A DNA stretch of 64,000 bases, taken from contig JAJFIK010000036.1 of assembly GCA_021775005.1 (NCBI GenBank), positions 19,285-83,284 on the forward strand, given 5' to 3'. This stretch comes from Rhodospirillales bacterium (GTDB lineage: Bacteria; Pseudomonadota; Alphaproteobacteria; JAJFIK01). Position numbers and translations under genes: made by a program. Below the pieces are notes generated by a model that did not search any database, was not told where the DNA came from, and saw only the letters and a list, made by a program, of their open reading frames with translations. Each line of letters starts with the position of its first letter. Position 1 is the first letter of the stretch. Of this stretch, positions 53,344 through 62,454 are shown piece after piece.

Positions 53344-54105
53344 ATGTTGCCTCGCCCAGACCGTGCCGCCAAGACAGATCGCCATGCGCCGTCCGCGCGG
53401 CATGTCCCGCTGGTGCATGTCATTGCGCGCGAAGACGGGATTGCGACGCAGCTTTGCGCCATGGCGCCGTCGGGGCGTTTGTGCCTTGAGCGAAGCAACG
53501 GGAGTGCCGACGCAGACGCGGATGCCGCTTTGATCTGTGGTGGCGGCTTGCGGGCCGAAGACCGCATGTGGCTGCGCGGGGTTATCGCCAACACCAAAAG
53601 TGCTTACCCCGTGATCATCGTCGGGGACAATGTTACAGATGAGATTGCCTGTGAGTTGATAGAGGCCGGGGCCTCTGACGTGCTCGACTGGGCCACACTG
53701 ACGAGCACCAGCCTTTCCCGGGCGGTTCATTTGGTGTTGGCACGCGGGGCGCAGTTTTCGACACAAATAAACGCCGCCGCGCCAATTCCTGAGGCGCCCA
53801 TCACACTGCTGCAGGAATGCGCCTCAGCCATTATTATGGTTGACCCCGACGGCATTGTGAAATTCGCCAATCGCGATGCGGAAGACATCTTAGGTGTGCC
53901 GGCGGGCTCACTCACCGGGGCGCCCTTTGCGCTCGCCATGAACGGGGCCGGTAAAAAAGACATTGTGCTTGACGGCCCGAACGGGCGCGAGGTTAAAGCC
54001 GAAGTGCGCGTTGTGGATACCGAACACGGCGGCGTGCCCATGCGCGTGGTGACACTCCAAGACGTGACCCTGAGACGCCTTCTGGAACAGCACTTCGCGG
54101 CTTAG
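53344..54105 (+). CDS. Receiver-like plus PAS domain protein
   Basis: A 253-residue soluble signalling protein. Residues about 60-135 resemble a response-regulator fold (AALICGGGLRAEDRMWLRGV, YPVIIVGDNVTDEIACELIE and AGASDVLDWATLTSTSLSRA) but lack the phospho-acceptor Asp pattern and the conserved Lys, so it is probably a pseudo-receiver. Residues about 155-245 are a PAS domain (SAIIMVDPDGIVKFANRDAE, then VVTLQDVTLRR). No kinase, GGDEF or HTH domain follows. It starts 182 bases after the anti-sigma gene, with AAAAGG before the ATG at 53344. The upstream frame is open to 53266. The partner is unknown. Confidence 0.75.
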   Translation: MLPRPDRAAKTDRHAPSARHVPLVHVIAREDGIATQLCAMAPSGRLCLERSNGSADADADAALICGGGLRAEDRMWLRGVIANTKSAYPVIIVGDNVTDEIACELIEAGASDVLDWATLTSTSLSRAVHLVLARGAQFSTQINAAAPIPEAPITLLQECASAIIMVDPDGIVKFANRDAEDILGVPAGSLTGAPFALAMNGAGKKDIVLDGPNGREVKAEVRVVDTEHGGVPMRVVTLQDVTLRRLLEQHFAA

Positions 54106-54117
54106 TCAGTAAAACCC

Positions 54118-55530
54118 TTACCCAAGCAGATTGATGCCGAAGCCATTTTTAGCAGTGTTGAGAACGAGCACGGTCATCAGCAGCACCGGAATTACCCCCC
54201 CTACCAGAACGCGCCACAGCATAACCCTCGCGCCGGAGATTCCTAATTCTTCGGCCAACACTTCGTCGCTGACAAACAAGCCACCAAATATGCCAATAAG
54301 AAACCCGCCAAAGGGCAGCATCAAATTGGCCGTTGCAAAGTCGATGAACCCAAAGAAATTGCGGTCGGCAACTCCCGGCAGCAAATTGTCGGACATGCGG
54401 ATCCACGAGAAGCCCTCAGTGATCGCATCTGAGAAGGAAATAATTGTGCCAACACCAAGGAGCCACGCCAGACTGCCAAAGAAAATAACCGCGTTGCGCC
54501 TGGTAAAGCCGTTTTCTTCCGCCCAAGAAATAACGATTTCCAACAGGGCGATGGATGATGTGAGAGCGGCGAAAAACGCCAGCATGAAGAAAACCACGCC
54601 GAAGATCTGCCCCATTGGCAAGTCCGCAAACGCCAGCGGTAGAGTTACAAACAAAAGGCCAGGGCCTCCCGCAGGATCAGCGCCGTGCAAGAACACGAGC
54701 GGGAAGATCGCGAGCCCCGCAAGCAATGCCACGCCCGTATCAGCAAACGAAACAACGTAAGCAGAGCGAACCAAATTGGAACCACGCTCCAGATAGGCGC
54801 CATAAGTGATGAGAATTGCCGTCGCAACAGAGACAGAGAAAAACGCCTGTCCGATGGCATCCATAACCGTACTAATGCTCACGGCACTCCAGTCCGGCAC
54901 GAAGAGGTAGGATACCGCGCCGCTGAAATCCCCCTCCAAGTAGGAATACCCAACAACAAAAAGCAGCATGACGAAGAACGCGGGCATCAAAATGTTTGCG
55001 GCCTTTTCAATGCCGCCATGCAGGCCCCGCACCACAATCAGACTGGTGATCACCATGAAGACCGTGTGCCACACCAACATCATCTGCCAATTGGCGAGCA
55101 TGCCCTCAAATATGGGACCCACCACATCTGCGCCGCCGGAAAATGTTCCCGGCATCGCGGCTTTGGGGATGTAGGCCATGACCCACCCGGCAATCACGGA
55201 ATAGAACGTCAAGATCAGGTATGACGCGATCATGCCGATCCACCCGATTAGACCCCAGAGCGCCGTGCCGCCCTGCTCACGGCCCACCGCAACTGAACTG
55301 CCCACGGCAGAGCGTTGTCCGCGGCGCCCAATTAGCAATTCCGTCATCACGAGGGGAACGGCGATGAGCAGGATTACCCCAATGTAAATAATGACAAAGG
55401 CGCCGCCACCGTTTTCGCCGGCCTGATAAGGGAAGCGCCAAAAGTTTCCCAAACCCACGGCGGCACCGACGGTGGCCATAATGAAGGCGTAACGCGATGA
55501 CCAATGTTGATGGACGGATGCCTCAGACAT
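54118..55530 (-). CDS. Sodium-dependent transporter, NSS (neurotransmitter:sodium symporter) family
   Basis: A 470-residue membrane protein with about 11-12 helices. The family signature GAAVGLGNFWRFPYQAGENG at the first helix, with the sodium- and substrate-binding residues, is followed by GAFVIIYIGVILLIAVPLVM and a GRRGQRSAVGS loop. Bacterial members such as LeuT import amino acids with sodium. The substrate here is not determinable. Convergent with the PAS gene; divergent from the opp operon across a 366-base spacer. Confidence 0.92.
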   Translation of the reverse strand: MSEASVHQHWSSRYAFIMATVGAAVGLGNFWRFPYQAGENGGGAFVIIYIGVILLIAVPLVMTELLIGRRGQRSAVGSSVAVGREQGGTALWGLIGWIGMIASYLILTFYSVIAGWVMAYIPKAAMPGTFSGGADVVGPIFEGMLANWQMMLVWHTVFMVITSLIVVRGLHGGIEKAANILMPAFFVMLLFVVGYSYLEGDFSGAVSYLFVPDWSAVSISTVMDAIGQAFFSVSVATAILITYGAYLERGSNLVRSAYVVSFADTGVALLAGLAIFPLVFLHGADPAGGPGLLFVTLPLAFADLPMGQIFGVVFFMLAFFAALTSSIALLEIVISWAEENGFTRRNAVIFFGSLAWLLGVGTIISFSDAITEGFSWIRMSDNLLPGVADRNFFGFIDFATANLMLPFGGFLIGIFGGLFVSDEVLAEELGISGARVMLWRVLVGGVIPVLLMTVLVLNTAKNGFGINLLG

Positions 55531-55896
55531 GCTGTCTCCCCTTGCGGTTCAATTAGTGAAAGCGGCCGCACAAGCCCCCCTGGCGACCGCTTTGCATATT
55601 GGTGCGCATCTTAGGAACTGTTCGCAAGTCCGGCAACGCGTTGTGTCCCAGCACCCGGCAGAGTTTACCAGCTTCCCTGCAGGGAGAGAAACACCCTCAC
55701 GGGCTCTTGACTTGGCCCGCGCCAGCCAGTCGATTAGGGTCCGCTGCAAGGCTGGAAAGCGGGGGAAATTCGCGCGCCAGCCAAGCATTGACATCCGCCG
55801 CCTCGGAGCGGAGGGTGAGCAAATTGAGGGGCACAGCGCACGCGGCGGCCAGCACGGCTTGTTGCGATGCGATAGCGTTAGGGACGGATATCGCGA
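55531..55896. promoter_or_regulatory. Divergent promoter region between the NSS transporter and opp operon
   Basis: No supportable gene in these 366 bases. TTGACT at 55707-55712, with GATTAG 19 bases further on, is a plausible but weak promoter for the opp operon. TCCCTGCAGGGA (55674-55685) is a perfect 12-base palindrome just upstream and could be a regulator site. ORFs on both strands have no recognisable product and no ribosome sites. Confidence 0.35.
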
Positions 55897-56826
55897 ATGG
55901 TCTGGTTTACGTTGCGGCGGCTAATGAGCGCCATCCCCACCCTGTTTATCGTGGTTCTTGCAACATTTATGATCATGCGCGCAGCCCCGGGCGGCCCGTT
56001 TGACACCGATCGTCAGCTTCCACCCGAAATTCAAGCAAACATTGAAGCCAAGTATCATTTGGACGAACCCCTGCCGCAGCAATTTATTCGCTATATCAGC
56101 GGTATTGTTTTGCATTGGGACTTTGGCCCATCGTTCAAACGCGAAGACTTTTCCGTAACCGAGCTCATCGGGCGCAGCTGGCATGTGAGCGCGCGTCTGG
56201 GGGCCTCGTCATTGACAATTGCCTTGGTAATCGGGGTCACACTGGGGTCTTTGGCGGCGCTCAACCAGAATTCCGCGACTGACTATGGCGTCATGGCGGG
56301 GGCCATGGTGGGGATCACCATTCCGAATTTCGTGGTCGCCCCGGTGCTGAGTCTGATTCTCGGGGTCTATCTCAATCTGCTGCCTACGGGAGGTTGGAAT
56401 GGGGGGGCCCTGCCCAACATGATACTACCAGTGACAGCGCTGGCACTACCCCAGATTGCAGTGATATCACGACTCACGCGGGGCGGGATGATTGAGGTGC
56501 TGCGTTCCAATTTTGTCCGCACCGCGCGCGCCAAAGGCTTGCCCGAAGGCCTTGTGATCAGGCGTCACGCCCTTCGCGCCGGTATTTTGCCGGTGGTGAG
56601 CTATCTCGGCCCCGCTATGGCGGCCCTGATGACCGGCTCACTTGTGGTTGAGCGGATTTTCCAATTGCCGGGCCTTGGGCGCTATTTTGTGGAAGGCGCG
56701 CTGCAACGCGACTACACCTTGGTGCTGGGCGTTGTCATTTTGTATTCCAGCTTGATTATTACTCTCAATTTCGTTGCTGACATCACGTATGGGGTTATGG
56801 ATCCACGGGTGAGGACTTCACGATGA
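55897..56826 (+). CDS. oppB: Peptide ABC transporter permease, OppB/DppB type
   Basis: A 309-residue inner-membrane permease with six helices. The N-terminal MVWFTLRRLMSAIPTLFIVV and MIMRAAPGGPFDTDRQLPPE are typical of OppB, and ARAKGLPEGLVIRRHALRAG (the EAA loop that contacts the ATPase) and ALMTGSLVVERIFQLPGLGR follow. It forms a heterodimeric channel with the OppC protein. Overlaps the next gene by four bases (ATGA). It is the first gene of an oppBCDF run. Confidence 0.93.
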   Translation: MVWFTLRRLMSAIPTLFIVVLATFMIMRAAPGGPFDTDRQLPPEIQANIEAKYHLDEPLPQQFIRYISGIVLHWDFGPSFKREDFSVTELIGRSWHVSARLGASSLTIALVIGVTLGSLAALNQNSATDYGVMAGAMVGITIPNFVVAPVLSLILGVYLNLLPTGGWNGGALPNMILPVTALALPQIAVISRLTRGGMIEVLRSNFVRTARAKGLPEGLVIRRHALRAGILPVVSYLGPAMAALMTGSLVVERIFQLPGLGRYFVEGALQRDYTLVLGVVILYSSLIITLNFVADITYGVMDPRVRTSR

Positions 56827-57761
56827 CTGATCAAACGCTAGGCGGTACGGACTTTGGCAAGATTGCTGAAATCAAAGGCCGCAGCCTTTGGGACGATGCC
56901 CGGCGCCGCTTGTTTGCAAACAAGGCCGCTGTGACGTCCATGATCATCCTGGCGCTGATGATTGTTATGGCCGCCATTGGCCCCTTTCTAAGTCCACACG
57001 ACTTTGATGACCAAAACTACCTCTACACCTCCAGCGGCCCCACTTTGAGCGCCCCGACGCAATCCGGCGAAACAACAGCCTATTTCTTTGGTACCGATGC
57101 CAATGGACGAGATATTTTCGCGCGCACATGGATCGGCGCGCGTATTTCGCTGGCAATCGGGTTTATTGCCACCTCTGTAAGTTTGTTCATTGGCGTTATT
57201 TTTGGAGCGACCGCTGGCTTTGTCGGCGGGCGCCTGGATAACCTCATGATGCGGCTGGTGGATATTCTTTATTCCATCCCGCACATGTTCATATTCATCA
57301 TATTGCTTGTGGTGTTTGGGCGCGAAGGCGGATGGAAGAATATCTTGCTTCTGTTCATGGTCATTGGCGCGCTTGAGTGGCTGACCATGGCGCGGATTGT
57401 TCGCGGACAAACGCTGTCTGTGAAAGAAAAAGAGTACATCGAAGCGGCACGTGCTGCGGGCGTGAGTAGCTGGACCATGATCCGCCGCCACGTTGTCCCT
57501 AATGTATTGGGCCCAGTGGTTGTTTACATGACATTGACGGTGCCTGCCGTGATCCTGACTGAAAGCTTTTTGAGCTTCCTTGGCCTTGGGGTGCAGGAGC
57601 CTTTGACCAGCTGGGGCAAACTTATTTCAGAGGGCGCCCAGGAACTCAATACAGCACCTTGGATGCTTTTGTTCCCGGCCACCATGATGGCAATAACTTT
57701 GTTCTGCTTCAACTTTATCGGCGACGGCTTGCGCGACGCGCTTGATCCAAAAGACCGATAA
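56823..57761 (+). CDS. oppC: Peptide ABC transporter permease, OppC/DppC type
   Basis: A 312-residue inner-membrane permease. The N-terminal cytoplasmic segment ends at GRSLWDDARRRLFANKAAVT, then helix one, TDANGRDIFARTWIGARISL, and the EAA loop YIEAARAAGVSSWTMIRRHV, followed by FLSFLGLGVQEPLTSWGKLI and DGLRDALDPKDR at the end. All are characteristic of OppC. Translationally coupled to oppB; oppD follows 30 bases later. Confidence 0.93.
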   Translation: MTDQTLGGTDFGKIAEIKGRSLWDDARRRLFANKAAVTSMIILALMIVMAAIGPFLSPHDFDDQNYLYTSSGPTLSAPTQSGETTAYFFGTDANGRDIFARTWIGARISLAIGFIATSVSLFIGVIFGATAGFVGGRLDNLMMRLVDILYSIPHMFIFIILLVVFGREGGWKNILLLFMVIGALEWLTMARIVRGQTLSVKEKEYIEAARAAGVSSWTMIRRHVVPNVLGPVVVYMTLTVPAVILTESFLSFLGLGVQEPLTSWGKLISEGAQELNTAPWMLLFPATMMAITLFCFNFIGDGLRDALDPKDR

Positions 57762-57791
57762 ATCTTAAGGCGCTATTCGCGCGGGGGACCC

Positions 57792-58784
57792 ATGAGTGCA
57801 GTCTTGACCGTCGAGGACCTCTCGGTCCGCTTTGCTACACCTGATGGAGAGGTCAGCGCCGTTAATGGCGTGTCCTTTGATGTCAGTGCTGGAGAGTGCT
57901 TGGGCATTGTGGGGGAGTCCGGCTCAGGTAAGAGCCAGCTTTTCATGGCCGTCATGGGCCTTTTAGCATCCAATGGCACGACCAGCGGCAGTGCCAAATT
58001 CGGCAGTACCGAAATTTTGGGCATTCCCACCAAGCAGCTCAACAAAATCCGCGGTAAGCGCATGTCGATGATCTTTCAAGATCCGATGACCTCGCTTACG
58101 CCGCATATGACGGTTGGCCAGCAAATGGGCGAAGTGCTGCTCCAGCACATGAATATGAATGAACGCCAGGCCAAGGAGCGCTCGGTCGAAATGCTCGATC
58201 TGATGCGCATTCCGGAGGCCAAGAAACGCCTCAGCCAATTTCCTCATGAATTTTCCGGCGGGATGCGTCAACGGGTGATGATTGCCATGGCGCTTCTGTG
58301 TGAGCCGGAGCTTTTGATCGCTGACGAGCCCTCAACCGCGCTTGACGTTACCGTGCAGGCGCAAATCCTTGATCTCTTCCGCGACCTCAAAGATAAAACC
58401 GGCACTGCCATTGTTATGATCACCCACGACTTAGGAGTGGTTGCCGGGCTTTGCGACAAAGTCAAAGTCATGTACGCGGGCCGGTTCATGGAAACCGGAA
58501 CCGTGCGTGACCTCTTCTATGATCCGCAACACCCCTATACGCGAGGGCTGCTCGCCTCTATGCCGCGTCTGGACCAGGTAACAACTGAGCAATTGTCGGC
58601 CATTCCCGGGCAACCGCCCAATCTTCAAGACCTGCCGCTGGGGTGCAGCTTCCAAGCGCGCTGCCCGCATCGGTTTGAGCCTTGTGAAGAGGACCCACAT
58701 CCACCGTTGCGCAACATGGCACCGGGACGTCAGAAGGCATGTCACTTGAAGGGCTTTACCGATGACGGGGAGGCGCTGCAATGA
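57792..58784 (+). CDS. oppD: Peptide ABC transporter ATP-binding protein, OppD type
   Basis: A 330-residue ABC ATPase. Walker A is GESGSGKSQ near residue 44, followed by [20 protein letters not shown], the ABC signature [16 protein letters not shown], Walker [14 protein letters not shown], and [16 protein letters not shown]. Residues from about 255 form the C-terminal peptide-transporter extension with the Cys-rich [17 protein letters not shown] motif, which in this family binds an iron-sulfur cluster. Overlaps oppF by four bases. Confidence 0.94.
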   Translation: MSAVLTVEDLSVRFATPDGEVSAVNGVSFDVSAGECLGIVGESGSGKSQLFMAVMGLLASNGTTSGSAKFGSTEILGIPTKQLNKIRGKRMSMIFQDPMTSLTPHMTVGQQMGEVLLQHMNMNERQAKERSVEMLDLMRIPEAKKRLSQFPHEFSGGMRQRVMIAMALLCEPELLIADEPSTALDVTVQAQILDLFRDLKDKTGTAIVMITHDLGVVAGLCDKVKVMYAGRFMETGTVRDLFYDPQHPYTRGLLASMPRLDQVTTEQLSAIPGQPPNLQDLPLGCSFQARCPHRFEPCEEDPHPPLRNMAPGRQKACHLKGFTDDGEALQ

Positions 58785-59809
58785 GCGACAAATCATTTGC
58801 CCCGCTGCGCGCCGGCGAAACCGTAATCAAAGGTGAGAAGAATCTCGAAGTCAAAGACCTCAAGATGTACTTCCCCATTGCGCAAGGGTTCTTGCGAGGT
58901 AGCAAACCGCTTAAAGCTGTGGACGGCGTAAGTTTTGATTTGGAAGCCAGCGAAACCCTTGCGGTTGTCGGCGAGTCCGGGTCGGGCAAATCCACCCTTG
59001 GCCGCGCCGTGCTTCAGCTCCTGCGGCCAACAGCTGGTAAAGTAAATTGGAAGGGCACGGATCTGGCGAAGCTCAAGCTCGCCGCGCTGCGCCCTTACCG
59101 CGCCGACCTTCAAATTGTGTTTCAAGATCCGCTAGCAAGCCTGAACCCACGCATGACCGTGGGCGATATTATTGCCGAACCGCTGCAGAGCCTTTACCCG
59201 AAAATGGACAAGGACGAAACGCGTGAGCGCGTTAGTCAGATGATGTCCAAAGTCGGTCTGTTGCCGCAAATGATCAATCGTTATCCGCACGAGTTTTCCG
59301 GTGGGCAGAACCAGCGCATCGGCATTGCACGGGCAATGATCCTTGAGCCGCGTTTGATTGTTGCCGACGAACCAGTGTCGGCTCTTGATGTGTCGATCCA
59401 GGCGCAGATTGTAAATCTGCTCAAGCGCCTGCAAGACGAATTTCAGATGTCCATGTTGTTCATCAGCCATGACCTCTCGGTGGTGCGCTACATCAGTCAT
59501 CGCGTGCTGGTGCTTTATCTTGGCAAGATCATGGAAATTGCTGATCGCGACGAGTTATTTGACAAGCCGCGGCATCCCTATACGCAAGCCTTGATCTCAG
59601 CAGCACCGGTGCCGGACCCAGACAAGGAAGCCACCAAACCGCGCATCCTTCTTGAGGGTGAAATTCCTTCGCCGGTGAACCCGCCCTCTGGTTGCGTCTT
59701 TAGAACACGCTGCCCAAGGGCGCAGGACAAGTGCGCCAAGGAAGTGCCCGCTCTGGAAGCACGCGGGGCGACAAGCGCGCGCCGCGTCGCCTGCCACTTC
59801 CCGGATTAA
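58781..59809 (+). CDS. oppF: Peptide ABC transporter ATP-binding protein, OppF type
   Basis: A 342-residue ABC ATPase, partner of Opp[21 protein letters not shown] leads to Walker [19 protein letters not shown], then [20 protein letters not shown], signature [15 protein letters not shown], Walker [21 protein letters not shown] and [20 protein letters not shown]. The C-terminal Cys-rich [15 protein letters not shown] is present. Coupled to oppD. It ends 18 bases from the convergent secreted-protein gene, so the binding-protein genes downstream need their own promoter. Confidence 0.94.
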   Translation: MSDKSFAPLRAGETVIKGEKNLEVKDLKMYFPIAQGFLRGSKPLKAVDGVSFDLEASETLAVVGESGSGKSTLGRAVLQLLRPTAGKVNWKGTDLAKLKLAALRPYRADLQIVFQDPLASLNPRMTVGDIIAEPLQSLYPKMDKDETRERVSQMMSKVGLLPQMINRYPHEFSGGQNQRIGIARAMILEPRLIVADEPVSALDVSIQAQIVNLLKRLQDEFQMSMLFISHDLSVVRYISHRVLVLYLGKIMEIADRDELFDKPRHPYTQALISAAPVPDPDKEATKPRILLEGEIPSPVNPPSGCVFRTRCPRAQDKCAKEVPALEARGATSARRVACHFPD

Positions 59810-59827
59810 TCATATTCAATATTTGCG

Positions 59828-60409
59828 TTAGCGGATCCGCTCAAAGCGGAACTCCGCCGGCACACCGTTGGCTTTGAGAAAAAACCCACCCATGCGCCCG
59901 CGACGGATGGTGACAGAATTTTCCCCGCGATTGCGCAACGGCACCCGTCCATCATCAGTCTGACGCCAGACGTGACCGTTGTCGAGTACGACAAAATATT
60001 TGCCGCGCGGGTTACGCCCCCATTCCACAACGTTTGCGCTGATGTTTTGAATAATGCCGCGTTCATCTTCAAGCTCATCAACCGTGCCTTCTTCGCGCGC
60101 CTCACGCTGTTCCATATTCGCGGAACCAAATTCTTCTTCTGAGGTCTCTTGGTTGCGACCAAGGATATTGGGGATATCGAAACTTGGGATGCCAAAGAAG
60201 GAGCGCTGGTCGCGCTCCGCCTCAAGGGCCGCATTTTCCTCAGCGAGCTCCTCACGAAGGCCCGGCACCGCGGCGTCGAAACAAGCCAGCCGCGCCACAT
60301 CATCTGAGATATTTCGGCATGCGATAACGTCTTCAACATTGGCCTGAGCGCCAACGGGCCAGAGCCCCATGGTAAGTATCGCCCCCATAAAAAGACCAAC
60401 TTTGCGCAT
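59828..60409 (-). CDS. Hypothetical exported protein
   Basis: A 193-residue protein with a signal peptide (MRKVGLFMGAILTMGLWPVG, then AQA). The mature N-terminus has ACRNISDDVARLACFDAAVP, a C-x(11)-C motif with DDxxRLxCFD that recurs in many small exported alphaproteobacterial proteins and in VasI/TagO-type type VI secretion accessory proteins. An acidic linker follows, then a beta-rich end (GKYFVVLDNGHVWRQTDDGR, VTIRRGRMGGFFLKANG). No type VI genes are nearby, so a general envelope protein is more likely. It is inserted in opposite orientation between oppF and the two binding-protein genes. Confidence 0.75.
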   Translation of the reverse strand: MRKVGLFMGAILTMGLWPVGAQANVEDVIACRNISDDVARLACFDAAVPGLREELAEENAALEAERDQRSFFGIPSFDIPNILGRNQETSEEEFGSANMEQREAREEGTVDELEDERGIIQNISANVVEWGRNPRGKYFVVLDNGHVWRQTDDGRVPLRNRGENSVTIRRGRMGGFFLKANGVPAEFRFERIR

Positions 60410-60691
60410 ACTGAAACTCCTCTTGATTGAGCGACGAAGGAAGATTTAGCGCAATCGGGCTGGGGATACCACGGTCAAAACTATGTGAGGGCTCAGATTT
60501 CTGTGAGAAACCCTCTCATGGACCCAACCAGCGTCCGATCACAGAGCGCGACAGCAGCCCCGTCTGCCGCTACAGTCCGCGCCAAAGCGACGCTTGATCT
60601 GATTCCGCATGAGGCCAAGATCAAGTACCGCGCCAGGGGTTAAACTTCGTCTGCGGCATCAGGGCCGCTTGGCCACAAGAGGTAGGACAAT

Positions 60692-62338
60692 ATGAGTGCC
60701 ACATCACGCATTGTTATGTTCGGTGCCGCCGCCGCCATTTTGGCTGGTGCCTATATCGGTTTCGGGGCCTTGAATGAAGACGCAACGGCGGTCAGTGAAG
60801 ATGCGCAGGTTGTGCTCAATCGCGGCAATGGCTCTGAACCCTCCAGCCTTGATCCCCATCGCGCCAGCGGCACTTGGGAAAACAATATCATTGGCGACAT
60901 GTTCCTCGGGCTTTATACCGAAGATGCTGATGGAATTCCCATATATGGTGCCGCCGAAAACCACACCGTAAGCGATGATGGCTTGGTCCACACCTTCACC
61001 ATCCGCGAAGGCCACGTCTGGTCTGACGGCGCTCCGGTCACGGCGTATGATTTTGAGTTCGCCTTGCGCCGCATACTTGACCCGGTGATGGCTGCAGAAT
61101 ATGCCGCGCTGCTTTATGTCATCGTCAACGCGCGCGAGATCAATTCCGGCACTATTACCGACCTTACCCAACTTGGTGCCCGCGCACTGGATGCGCGCAC
61201 GTTGGAAATTACTCTCACAGTCCCGGCACCCTATCTGCCGCAATTGCTGACCCACTACACCGCCTTCCCGGTGCCTCAACACGTTGTTGAAGAACATGGC
61301 GAGCGCTGGGTGCGGGCAGGAAACATGGTCAGCAATGGACCATATGTTTTGCAGAACTGGACCCCAAACGATCACATTACTCTGACGAAGAATGAGCTTT
61401 TCTTTGACGCCGGCAACGTCGCCATTGATGTTGTGAACTTTTATCCCACTGATGATTCTTCCGCGGCGTTGCGCCGTTTCCGCGCGGGGGAGATCGATTT
61501 GAATACAGACTTCCCATCGCAGCAATACGATTGGTTGCAGGAAAATCTGGGGGCCGAAACACGCGTCGCGGAATATATCTCAACGAGCTATATTGCCGTG
61601 AACACGAGCGTGCCGCCATTTGACGATGTGCGCGTGCGCCAGGCCCTGGCGATGGTTATTGATCGCGAGACCATCGCCAATCAAATTTTGCGGACGGGCC
61701 AAGTTCCTGCTTACTCCCTGGTGCCTCCTTCCATGCCTAACTATGACGCCCCGCAGGCGACATTTGTCAGTTTGTCCTACAATGATCGTGTTGCCATGGC
61801 GCAAGACCTGATGCGCGAAGCCGGGTTTGGCCCAGACAGCCCTTTGCGCTTTACCTATCGCTATCGCGAATCCATTGAGAACCGCCGTGCTGCCATTGCA
61901 ACGGCGGGCATGTGGAACCAGTACCTTTATACCCAGGTTGATCTGGTGAACACGGAAGTCGCGATCCATTACGCCGATTTGCGCACCGGGAATTTTGAGA
62001 TGGCCGATGCGGGCTGGACCGCGGACTACGCTGACCCGGAAAATTATCTCTTCCTGGTGGACTCCCGCTCCGGTCAGCTCAACTATGGCCATTATGCCAA
62101 TCCTGAATATGACGCCTTGCTGGATCAAGCGCGGTTGGAAACAGATTTGGAGCTGCGCGCTGACATCCTGAACGCCGCAGAACGCATCTTCCTCAACGAT
62201 CTGCCGCTGATTCCCACTACCTTTGGCGTCTCCAAGAACCTTGTGGCCACTCGTGTATTGGGCTGGCAAGACAATCTGGTGGACGTCCACCGCACCAGGT
62301 TTTTGTCCTTTGCCAACGATGAGGCACCAAGCAGCTAG
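60692..62338 (+). CDS. oppA: Peptide ABC transporter substrate-binding protein (SBP family 5), paralogue 1
   Basis: A 548-residue extracytoplasmic solute-binding protein of family 5 (OppA). An N-terminal hydrophobic segment (about residues 5-26) serves as signal or membrane anchor; no lipobox Cys is present. GNGSEPSSLDPHRASGTWEN, REGHVWSDGAPVTAYDFEFA, NGPYVLQNWTPNDHITLTKN, DVRVRQALAMVIDRETIANQ and the late AGWTADYADPENYLFLV are diagnostic of OppA-like proteins. GAGGTAGGA precedes the ATG. It should deliver oligopeptides to the OppBCDF complex. The next gene encodes a close paralogue. Confidence 0.92.
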   Translation: MSATSRIVMFGAAAAILAGAYIGFGALNEDATAVSEDAQVVLNRGNGSEPSSLDPHRASGTWENNIIGDMFLGLYTEDADGIPIYGAAENHTVSDDGLVHTFTIREGHVWSDGAPVTAYDFEFALRRILDPVMAAEYAALLYVIVNAREINSGTITDLTQLGARALDARTLEITLTVPAPYLPQLLTHYTAFPVPQHVVEEHGERWVRAGNMVSNGPYVLQNWTPNDHITLTKNELFFDAGNVAIDVVNFYPTDDSSAALRRFRAGEIDLNTDFPSQQYDWLQENLGAETRVAEYISTSYIAVNTSVPPFDDVRVRQALAMVIDRETIANQILRTGQVPAYSLVPPSMPNYDAPQATFVSLSYNDRVAMAQDLMREAGFGPDSPLRFTYRYRESIENRRAAIATAGMWNQYLYTQVDLVNTEVAIHYADLRTGNFEMADAGWTADYADPENYLFLVDSRSGQLNYGHYANPEYDALLDQARLETDLELRADILNAAERIFLNDLPLIPTTFGVSKNLVATRVLGWQDNLVDVHRTRFLSFANDEAPSS

Positions 62339-62454
62339 GAACGGCTGATAAAGAACGGACAGATGCTCAGTTAATCCGCCCTATCAGACCCTGTTGCGGG
62401 TTTGAGTGGGGCCGTTAGTATCCACCCCGGTGGGGCCAACCGGAGGCAATGCGT

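Noticed and set aside
55529..55924. 131-residue plus-strand ORF and an 81-residue minus-strand ORF before oppB
   Set aside because: Neither has a ribosome site or recognisable product, and the plus-strand ORF overlaps the oppB start in another frame.
59828..60409. Type VI secretion accessory protein (VasI/TagO)
   Set aside because: Only the short DDxxRLxCFD motif is shared. No type VI structural genes occur in the window.
60518..60643. 41-residue ORF (starts MDPTSVRSQSATAAPSAATV) in the gap between the inverted secreted-protein gene and oppA
   Set aside because: It has no convincing ribosome site, is low in complexity and has no recognisable family. It sits in a 282-base region expected to hold two promoters.
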